From assembly GCA_964520475.1 (NCBI GenBank), contig CAZFNS010000002.1:1-64000 (forward strand): a stretch of DNA of 64,000 nucleotides. Direction: 5' to 3'. The notes beneath the pieces are model-generated. The model searched no databases, was not told the DNA's origin, and saw only the letters and a program-made list of their open reading frames with translations. The position numbers and the translations under genes were made by a program. Origin of the DNA: Ruminobacter sp964520475 (GTDB lineage: Bacteria > Pseudomonadota > Gammaproteobacteria > Enterobacterales > Succinivibrionaceae). The stretch's first letter is position 1, and each line of letters opens with the position of its first letter. This document shows, one piece after another, positions 21,287 to 27,597 of the stretch.

Positions 21287-22801
21287 TCACGACTCGTTGT
21301 AGATCTCCAGGTTCTCGGTGGCGTCGTTCCACGCCTTGGCGGCCTTCGCGGCGTCGTTGCGCATCTCGCTCAGGTAGTCCAGGTAGGCGTCGTCGATGTC
21401 CCCGGTGATGTAGCGGCCGTCGAACACGGACGTCTCGAATTCGGTGAGCCCGGGGTTCTCGAGGCGCACGGCCTCCTCCAGATCCTCGAGCGACTGGTAG
21501 ATCAGCGCGTCGGCGCCGATGGCCCGGCACACCTCCTCGCGGGTCTTGCCGGAGGCGATGAGCTCGGCGCGCGACGGCATGTCGATGCCGTACACGTTCG
21601 GGTACCTGATCTCCGGGGCCGCGGAGGCGAAGTAAACCTTGCGCGCGCCCGCCTCGTGGGCCATGTCCACGATCTGGCCCGAGGTCGTGCCGCGCACGAT
21701 GGAGTCGTCGACCAGCAGCACGTTCTTGTCCCGGAACTCCGAGGGGATCGGGTTCAGCTTGTTGCGCACGCTCTTCTTCCGCTGCTTCTGGCCGGGCATG
21801 ATGAAGGTCCGCCCGATGTAGCGGTTCTTGACGAAGCCCTGGCGGTAGGGCACGCCCAGGCACCGGGCCATCTCCACCGCGATGTCGCAGCTGGTTTCGG
21901 GAATGGGGATAATCACGTCGATGTCGAGATCCGCGAATTCGCGGCGGATCTTCTCGCCGAGCATGGTGCCCATGCGCACGCGCGCCGCGTAGACGGACAC
22001 GCCGTTCATGATGGAATCGGGCCGCGCCATGTACACGTACTCGAAGAGGCAGGGCCGGAAGCGCGTCGCCGCGGCGCAGATCCGGGTGTGCAGCACCCCG
22101 TCCTTGGTGACGAAGATGGTCTCGCCCGGGGCGACGTCGCGGACGAGCCTGAAGCCGAGGATGTCGAGGGCCACGCTTTCCGAGGCGACCATGTACTCGG
22201 TCCGGCCGTTCTCGCCCTTGCGCTCCCCGAGCACCATCGGGCGGATGCCGTCGGGATCGCGGAAGGCCACCAGGCCGACGCCGAGCACCAGCGTCACCAC
22301 CGCGTAGCCGCCCCGGATCTGCTCGATCACGCTGCTCACGGCCCCGAAGATCTCCTCGGGGGTGATCACGTCGCAGTCGCGCCGGGAGATCTCGTGGGCC
22401 AGGATGTTGAGCAGCACCTCCGAGTCGGAGGTCGTGTTGAGGTGGCGGTGGATCTTCGCGCATTTCTCGCGCAGCTCGCGGGCGTTGGTGAGGTTGCCGT
22501 TATGGGCGAGGGCGATGCCGAAGGGGCTGTTCACGTAGAAGGGCTGGGCCTCGGCCGCGGAAGAGGTTCCGGCGGTCGGGTAGCGCACGTGCCCGATGCC
22601 GATGTTGCCCTTGAGGCGGTGCATGTGCCTCGCCTCGAAGACGTCGCGCACCAGGCCGTTGGACTTGCGCAGCTTGAAGTTGCCGCGGTAGCTGGTGACG
22701 ATGCCGGCGGCGTCCTGGCCCCGGTGCTGCAAAACGGTTAAAGCGCTGTAAAGAGCCTGGTTCACCGGGGAGGTGGCGACGATCCCAACGATACCGCACA
22801 T
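21287..22801 (-). CDS. purF: Amidophosphoribosyltransferase
   Basis: 504 residues, first committed step of purine synthesis (PRPP plus glutamine to phosphoribosylamine). I start at the ATG at 22801: this gives MCGIVGIV with the N-terminal nucleophile Cys right after Met, and AGGA sits eight bases upstream. The in-frame ATG nine bases earlier overlaps that ribosome site. The Ntn glutaminase domain (HRGQDAAGI, GHVRYPTAG, AHNGNLTN) is followed by the PRTase domain with the PRPP loop VLLVDDSIVRGTTS. It is downstream of cvpA in the classic cvpA-purF order, but two terminator-like hairpins separate them. Confidence 0.96.
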   Translation of the reverse strand: MCGIVGIVATSPVNQALYSALTVLQHRGQDAAGIVTSYRGNFKLRKSNGLVRDVFEARHMHRLKGNIGIGHVRYPTAGTSSAAEAQPFYVNSPFGIALAHNGNLTNARELREKCAKIHRHLNTTSDSEVLLNILAHEISRRDCDVITPEEIFGAVSSVIEQIRGGYAVVTLVLGVGLVAFRDPDGIRPMVLGERKGENGRTEYMVASESVALDILGFRLVRDVAPGETIFVTKDGVLHTRICAAATRFRPCLFEYVYMARPDSIMNGVSVYAARVRMGTMLGEKIRREFADLDIDVIIPIPETSCDIAVEMARCLGVPYRQGFVKNRYIGRTFIMPGQKQRKKSVRNKLNPIPSEFRDKNVLLVDDSIVRGTTSGQIVDMAHEAGARKVYFASAAPEIRYPNVYGIDMPSRAELIASGKTREEVCRAIGADALIYQSLEDLEEAVRLENPGLTEFETSVFDGRYITGDIDDAYLDYLSEMRNDAAKAAKAWNDATENLEIYNES

Positions 22802-22854
22802 TTTACACATCCTGTCAAACTGGTTGCGCCGGGGCGCGCGGAACGCCCGGACGG

Positions 22855-22890
22855 AAAAAAAACATGCCCGGCCCGAGGGGGCGGGGCATG
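22855..22890 (-). terminator. Terminator-like hairpin in the purF leader
   Basis: Minus strand: CATGCCC...GGGCATG stem with GC-rich interior (22863-22890) followed by eight T (22855-22862), about 55 nt before the purF start. It lies after a TATAAT-like box, so it could be a leader attenuator or simply a second terminator of cvpA. Confidence 0.6.
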
Positions 22891-22894
22891 CTTA

Positions 22895-22900
22895 ATTATA
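22895..22900 (-). promoter_or_regulatory. Possible -10 box for a purF-proximal promoter
   Basis: Perfect TATAAT on the minus strand in an AT-rich patch between two GC hairpins. The best -35 match is TTGTGG at a 19-bp spacing, which is weak. The predicted start falls at the edge of the following hairpin, which weakens the promoter reading. Confidence 0.35.
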
Positions 22901-22923
22901 ATCTTTTTAAATCGCTTGGCCAC

Positions 22924-22951
22924 AAAAAAAATGCCGCGGCCGTCCCGCGGC
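22924..22951 (-). terminator. Intrinsic terminator downstream of cvpA
   Basis: Minus strand stem GCCGCGG / CCGCGGC (22945-22951 with 22933-22939) with a 5-nt loop, followed by A and eight T (22924-22931). Confidence 0.65.
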
Positions 22952-23086
22952 CGACCGGCGTTTTTTTACGCGCGAAGGGGCGCGGGCGTTGTCCCCGCGC
23001 GGTTCCGGCCGTTTCCGGACCCGCCGGGCCGCGGCGGCGCCGTCCGGCCGCCCGGTCAGAAAATAAGCGCCGGAACCGGACGGGGC

Positions 23087-23710
23087 TCACGCCTCCCCGG
23101 CCTTTTCCTCGGCCTTAAGACCCTCCCGTCCGGTCTTCCCGGCGTCTTTGCCCCCGTCTTCGCCGGCGCCGGCGGCGCCGTCGTCACCGGGTTCCTCTTC
23201 GGGCTCGGTCTGCGACTTGCCGAGACCCCCGAGACCCACCGAGTCGAGGGTCATCTGGGCGAGCTTCATGACTTCGGGACGAAGGACCGACTCTTTGTAC
23301 CAGGTCTCGTTCTTGAGCCCGGTAAGGAAGCCCACGTTGAACACCAGCTGCAGGACGCAGGCCGCGACCAGCACGATCACCGCGCCGCGCACCGCCCCGA
23401 AGACCATGCCGAGCAGGCGGTCGGTCCCGGTGAGCCCCGTCTTCTGGAGCACCAGGGTGATGATGTAGTTCACGAGGCCGATGGCCATAAGGGTGCCGGC
23501 GAACAGCACGAACAGCGCGATGGTGATCCTCACCAGGGTGTCCTCGGTGAAGGTGAAGAGCGCGGCGACCGGCTGGTAGAACTTAACCGCGACGAAGAAG
23601 GCCGCCGCCCACGCGACGAGCGACAGGATTTCCTTGACGAAACCCCTGGCCACGCTTATCAGCGCGCTGAGCAGCACGATGCCGATTATTGTGTAGTCAA
23701 TCCATTGCAT
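23087..23710 (-). CDS. cvpA: CvpA family inner-membrane protein
   Basis: 207 residues. Four hydrophobic helices in the first about 135 residues with the CvpA pattern: start WIDYTIIGIVLLSALISVARGFVKE and GTDRLLGMVFGAVRGAVI. The C-terminal 40 residues are a disordered Glu/Gly/Asp/Lys tail. CvpA is needed for colicin V export in E. coli and has wider envelope roles. Its position before purF matches the enteric cvpA-purF arrangement. ATG 23710 was chosen because the first helix begins at once. Confidence 0.9.
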   Translation of the reverse strand: MQWIDYTIIGIVLLSALISVARGFVKEILSLVAWAAAFFVAVKFYQPVAALFTFTEDTLVRITIALFVLFAGTLMAIGLVNYIITLVLQKTGLTGTDRLLGMVFGAVRGAVIVLVAACVLQLVFNVGFLTGLKNETWYKESVLRPEVMKLAQMTLDSVGLGGLGKSQTEPEEEPGDDGAAGAGEDGGKDAGKTGREGLKAEEKAGEA

Positions 23711-23839
23711 ATTAATTTTTCCGTAAAATGAAGTCCCGGGAGCCGCGGGAGCGGGTCCCGCCCGTCACGCCATGCAAATATATCATAATTTCGCCCGGGG
23801 CTCAATCGGCGCGCGCCCCCGGCCGGGGGCGCGCGGCGC

Positions 23840-23868
23840 TTGACAGCGCCGGCGAAATGTAATAAAGT
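23840..23868 (+). promoter_or_regulatory. Promoter of the SRP RNA gene
   Basis: Consensus TTGACA (23840-23845), 17-bp spacer, TAAAGT (23863-23868). The predicted start near 23875 leaves a 5' extension of about 75 nt before the mature RNA, longer than in E. coli. Confidence 0.7.
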
Positions 23869-23949
23869 GACACTGTCCGAGAGGAAGCGCGGTTCCCGCG
23901 CGATCCCGAAGCAGTCTCCCGGCGCCGCCCGCGGAGACGTTTCAGAAAT

Positions 23950-24049
23950 GGGGTCCGGTCCTCCCGTATTCTTACCCCGCGTACCAGGCCAGGTCCGGAA
24001 GGAAGCAACCAGCGTGGGAGTGAGGAGTACCGGGAAGCGGCTGGGCCCC
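23950..24049 (+). ncRNA. ffs: 4.5S signal recognition particle RNA
   Basis: About 100 nt. The universally conserved SRP apical region reads CAGGTCCGGAAGGAAGCA in the form CAGGCCAGGTCCGGAAGGA followed by AGCAACCAG. The ends pair as GGGGTCC with GGGCCCC. It binds Ffh and directs co-translational membrane targeting. The gene is complete left of the gap; only sequence after the T-run (GTTTTAT, 24055-24061) is interrupted. Confidence 0.95.
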
Positions 24050-24061
24050 GCCTCGTTTTAT

Positions 24062-24161
24062 NNNNNNNNNNNNNNNNNNNNNNNNNNNNNNNNNNNNNNN
24101 NNNNNNNNNNNNNNNNNNNNNNNNNNNNNNNNNNNNNNNNNNNNNNNNNNNNNNNNNNNNN
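24062..24161. other. Assembly gap (100 N) just after ffs
   Basis: The 55 bases before it (24007-24061) recur exactly after it (24162-24216), so the gap is probably a failed contig merge with no missing sequence. Confidence 0.92.
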
Positions 24162-24216
24162 AACCAGCGTGGGAGTGAGGAGTACCGGGAAGCGGCTGGG
24201 CCCCGCCTCGTTTTAT
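24162..24216. repeat. 55-bp duplicate of the ffs 3' end (assembly artefact)
   Basis: Exact copy of 24007-24061. It resembles a second truncated SRP RNA but has no 5' half or promoter. From 24217 to 24370 there is unremarkable GC-rich spacer before the next gene. Confidence 0.9.
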
Positions 24217-24370
24217 GTCCCCGTTTTGTTTTTTACCCCCTTCCCCTCCGCCGCGCCCGCGCGCGTTTCGGGCGCCCCGTCCCCCCGCTCCGCCCCGGGA
24301 TGTGCTAAAATTCCCTGTGACCCCCCGCGCGGCGGGCGGGCCGGAGCCGGAACACAGCGGGTCTTGACTT

Positions 24371-25582
24371 ATGATTTTTTTTGAGAACACCTCCCACCAG
24401 AGCTTCCACGATCTGATCCTGGGCGATTCCGTCTACATCGACAAAACCGCCCAGATCCTGACCATGTACCAGAACCGCGGCAAATTCGAGATCCTGGTGC
24501 GGCCCTGGGGCTTCGGCAAGACGATCCTGCTCGACACCATCGGCTTCATCTTCCGGCACGGCGCCGGCCACGCCTTCCTGCAGCACCTGAACATCGCCTC
24601 CTCCGGATACTCGTTCCCCGAGGAGATCGTGATCAAAATCGACCTGGACGACCGCAAGATCAGCTCGCCCGCGAGTTTCCGGGCCTTCATGCTGTCGCTC
24701 TACAAGGCGCTGCTGTTCGAGCACAGCGTCACCTACCGGCTGAGCCGCGACCTCAGCACCTACTGGCTGACCGTCCACTTCATCAGGGAGATCTCCCGCG
24801 CGAGCGGCAACCGCAAAATCGTGCTCCTCATCGACAACTACGACCGCCCCTTCTTCGCCTGGCTCGCGGGGAAGATCGAGAATTTTCCGGGGCTGTACGC
24901 CGAGATGCTGGACTTTTACCACGCGGTTTACGACTCGGGGGACTACATCGACTGGTTCCTCGTCTGCGGCGAGAGCAAGTTCGCGCTTTCCACCGAGAAG
25001 CACGAGGGCATCCCCTACCTGTCCGACATCAGCTACACGGATCAGACCTCCTGCCTGTGCGGCTTCTCCGCCGGGGAGATCCGCAAAAGCTACGAGGACA
25101 TCATCCCGGACGCGGCCGAGAGCCGGGGGGAGACCGCGAGCATGTTCCTCGGCAAAATCGCCGAGTGGTACGGCGGCTACCGCTTCACCCCGCACAACAT
25201 CCCGGTGGCGCGGCCCTACAGCATCAAAACCTATTTCCAGAAGAGCGCCACCGAGGAGCAGATGAAGCCGGTCTATCCGGCCGCGCGCCTCGCCGGGTTC
25301 CTGCCGCGGCTCCTCGCCAAGGCCGGCCGCGCCCACGAGAAGTTCCTCGCGCCCAACGACTGCGGGTACTCGTTCGCGGACAGCATCAACCCCTTCGCCG
25401 TGAGCCTGTTCCCGCTCCTCTCCCAGCTCGGCTTTTACTCCTTCAACTCGATCGCCCCGGCCGAGGGCCTGAGCTTCGGCCGCTACAACTACGGCTCCAC
25501 GATGGTGAACCACGAAATGAACAGCTGCTACCTGCAGCTCTGGGAGGCGGCCGAGAAGCTCGGGGCCCGGATCCGCCGCTAG
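24371..25582 (+). CDS. AAA-ATPase-like protein, nuclease half missing, altered Walker B
   Basis: 403 residues of the AAA-ATPase_like family, common in gut anaerobes and usually 500-580 residues with a C-terminal PD-(D/E)XK nuclease domain. Family marks: VYIDKT near residue 21, a nucleotide loop RPWGFGKT (44-51) in place of the usual RPRRFGKS, LCGFSAGEIRKSYEDI, and AEWYGGYRF. The Walker B region reads VLLIDNYDRPF, with Asn156 where the family normally has Glu. The protein ends before the nuclease domain. No good ribosome site precedes ATG 24371. The function of the family is not established; this member may be catalytically impaired. Confidence 0.7.
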   Translation: MIFFENTSHQSFHDLILGDSVYIDKTAQILTMYQNRGKFEILVRPWGFGKTILLDTIGFIFRHGAGHAFLQHLNIASSGYSFPEEIVIKIDLDDRKISSPASFRAFMLSLYKALLFEHSVTYRLSRDLSTYWLTVHFIREISRASGNRKIVLLIDNYDRPFFAWLAGKIENFPGLYAEMLDFYHAVYDSGDYIDWFLVCGESKFALSTEKHEGIPYLSDISYTDQTSCLCGFSAGEIRKSYEDIIPDAAESRGETASMFLGKIAEWYGGYRFTPHNIPVARPYSIKTYFQKSATEEQMKPVYPAARLAGFLPRLLAKAGRAHEKFLAPNDCGYSFADSINPFAVSLFPLLSQLGFYSFNSIAPAEGLSFGRYNYGSTMVNHEMNSCYLQLWEAAEKLGARIRR

Positions 25583-25604
25583 AACTTTGCGCAACGCCCG
25601 GGCG

Positions 25605-26261
25605 TCAGAAATGCACGATCCCCCAGCCGCGGCGCGCGGCGATCTCGCAAAGGTTGCGGTTGTAGGAGCCGGGGTTCGCCACGAAGGCGCGCTCCACCGT
25701 CTCGAGGAGGGGGACGTCGTTGACGGTGTCGCCGTAGCCGCGGCTGCCGCGCAGATCGAGGTTACGCTCCCGGCAGAAGGCGAGCAGGCGCTCCCGCTTG
25801 CCCTCCCGGTGGCAGTAATCGGGATAAACGTCCAGAACCCGCCCCGCGGCGTCGTACCTGACCCGGGTGCAGACGAAGCCGTCGGCGCCGAGGATCCGCG
25901 CCGTCTGCCGCACCAGGAGGTCGATCGTGGCCGAGGCGAGGATCACGGCGTGCCCCTCCGCCCGCTGGCTCGCGATGAGGGCCGCGGCCTGCGGGGACAC
26001 GCGGGGGCGCAGCCAGTTCTCGCGGTAATCGGTCAGCAGATCCCCGAGCTCCTCCTCGGTCCGGCCCTTCACGACGGCGATCACGTACCCGTAGTACCGG
26101 CCGATGTCCAGGGTGCCGTTCACGAACATCTCGCCCGCCCGGCGGTTGAAGCTCAGGTAGTCCGGGGTGATGACGCCGCGCCGGATCAGGCACCGGAAGA
26201 ACAGATCGTTGCTGTCCCCCCGGAGCACGGTGCCGTCGACGTCGTAAACCATAAGCGCCAT
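25605..26261 (-). CDS. HAD-superfamily IB phosphatase (SerB-like fold)
   Basis: 218 residues. HAD motif I is DVDGTV (nucleophile Asp7, Asp9), motif II is ILASAT, a Lys follows in HREGKRERLLAF, and motif IV is GYGDTVNDVPLL. A helical cap lies between motifs I and II, as in subfamily IB (phosphoserine phosphatase and relatives). I start at ATG 26261, which has GGGGAGGGGGG six bases upstream; an earlier in-frame start would add residues before the motif-I strand. The substrate cannot be read. It converges with the AAA-like gene, with 22 bp between stops. Confidence 0.85.
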   Translation of the reverse strand: MALMVYDVDGTVLRGDSNDLFFRCLIRRGVITPDYLSFNRRAGEMFVNGTLDIGRYYGYVIAVVKGRTEEELGDLLTDYRENWLRPRVSPQAAALIASQRAEGHAVILASATIDLLVRQTARILGADGFVCTRVRYDAAGRVLDVYPDYCHREGKRERLLAFCRERNLDLRGSRGYGDTVNDVPLLETVERAFVANPGSYNRNLCEIAARRGWGIVHF

Positions 26262-26420
26262 GCCGTCCCCCCTCCCCTTCCCGGGATCCCCCGCTTCCGC
26301 GGGGCAAAAAAAAAACAACCGTCACTTTTTCATGATGATTGTTTCGTCGGACGCGCCGCCGCCTCGCCGGCGCGGCGCCCGCCGCGCGGAAAACCTCCGG
26401 CGGCGCGATAAAGGATTCGC

Positions 26421-26648
26421 TCAGGAATTTCCGGTCTCGTGCAGATCGTACGGGCAGTCGTTGGCGAACTCGCGCCTCGCGAGATCGTCGGCGGTGATCC
26501 GGCCGAGCGTCACCAGAAAAGCCTCCATCTGTTTTACAGATATGGTGTCGAAATCCAGGGCCCCAAGAACGGCAAGATGCTGTATAAATTCCTGGTTCTC
26601 CCGCAAATTTCTGCCGATTTTAATAATTCCCTTCATAGCTTCGTCCAC
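26421..26648 (-). CDS. Small protein of unknown function
   Basis: 75 residues from a GTG at 26648, or 71 from the ATG at 26636; neither has a strong ribosome site. The sequence is balanced and helical looking (RENQEFIQHLAVLGALDF, QMEAFLVTLGRITADDLA) with an acidic end, unlike the arginine-rich spurious frames of this GC-rich DNA. Local GC is lower than its neighbours and it is preceded by an AT-rich control region. It may be a small regulator, but no family was recognised. Confidence 0.5.
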   Translation of the reverse strand: MDEAMKGIIKIGRNLRENQEFIQHLAVLGALDFDTISVKQMEAFLVTLGRITADDLARREFANDCPYDLHETGNS

Positions 26649-26974
26649 TTACACAACAAGCAAAATCTCGAACTCAATAAAAGCTTAACACTACGGATTT
26701 ATTATTCTTATCAGTTTCGCCGTCTTATTATCACTATGTACCACCGATTGTTATTATAGCACATTTTTTAGTCTGGTGCACGCGCCGCGGCCCCGCGCGG
26801 ATCAGTTTTTCACTTACAAAGATAACAGAAATTTTGAGGTTTTCCACAATTCCGCGCGAAAAACCCCGCGGGATCACATTTTTGAAATCGTTTTCATGAC
26901 GAGGGTCATAATTTCGGCGAAAAGTTCGCGGACCGGGCCCGAAAAATCAGCCCGGCAGGCCCCGGACGGGGCGC
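26649..26974. other. AT-rich intergenic island
   Basis: 326 bp without a supported gene and far more AT-rich than the rest of the window, mainly 26680-26770 and 26815-26920. It holds several TATAAT-like boxes on the minus strand upstream of the small protein, and a perfect 5-bp inverted repeat ATGAC-GAGG-GTCAT at 26896-26909 that could be a half-turn operator. No RNA family or mobile-element end was recognised. Confidence 0.5.
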
Positions 26975-27565
26975 CTACACGCTCACCGTGCCGCGCTCCC
27001 GGATCTCGCGGCGGGCCCGCTCGTTGTCCACGGAGTAGCCTTTCCCCTCGGGATGGCGGTAGAGGAGCGCGACGCCGTAGGGCATGGTCTCGGGGATCTC
27101 GTAGGTCCGCGCCGCGGCGTAGTACTTCGGCGCGGCGACCCCCGCCTCGCGGTACACGACGTAGCACCGGACGCGCGCCCCGGAGCCGTGGTAGATCCAG
27201 CCGCGGCGGCCGGTTTCGAGCGCCACCCCCACCGGCTCGATCGGCACGGGCGCGGCGCGCCTCCTGATGCAGCTTCGCAGGCACAGGAAGTACAGCCAGC
27301 GGCCCAGGATGTAGAGGGAATTCAGCAGGCAGAAGGCCGCGCCGAGCTTGAGGGTGCCCGCGAGGCCCGCGATCATGAAGCGGCCGGGAACGGCCCAGAG
27401 GAGCGCGAAGCAGGCGGCCATTACGGAAAAGTAAATGAAAAACGTCCGGCCGGGCCCGCGCCTGCAGACGGTGTCGACGACGGGGTCGTCGAAGCTTATG
27501 CCCGCGCGGTCCAGTTCTTCCCTGGTCTTGCAGAAATCGGGATATCCTTGCTCAAAATCGGCCAT
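26975..27565 (-). CDS. Inner-membrane protein of unknown function, two helices
   Basis: 196 residues. A soluble N-terminus (about 1-40), two transmembrane helices (about 41-60 and 64-92), then a cytosolic or periplasmic domain rich in beta strands (GWIYHGSGARVRCYVVYREA) to the end. ATG 27565 has GGAGGGTGA upstream. It lies 32 bp downstream of topA on the same strand and could be co-transcribed. Not recognised. Confidence 0.7.
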   Translation of the reverse strand: MADFEQGYPDFCKTREELDRAGISFDDPVVDTVCRRGPGRTFFIYFSVMAACFALLWAVPGRFMIAGLAGTLKLGAAFCLLNSLYILGRWLYFLCLRSCIRRRAAPVPIEPVGVALETGRRGWIYHGSGARVRCYVVYREAGVAAPKYYAAARTYEIPETMPYGVALLYRHPEGKGYSVDNERARREIRERGTVSV

Positions 27566-27597
27566 CTCGCTCACCCTCCGGCCCGCCGTCCCCGCGG

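Noticed and set aside
24162..24216. Second SRP RNA gene
   Set aside because: Exact 55-bp copy caused by contig overlap at the gap; lacks the 5' half and promoter.
26439..26759. 106-codon plus-strand frame across the AT-rich region
   Set aside because: Runs antisense to the more convincing 75-residue gene and into obvious promoter-like DNA; no ribosome site and no family resemblance.
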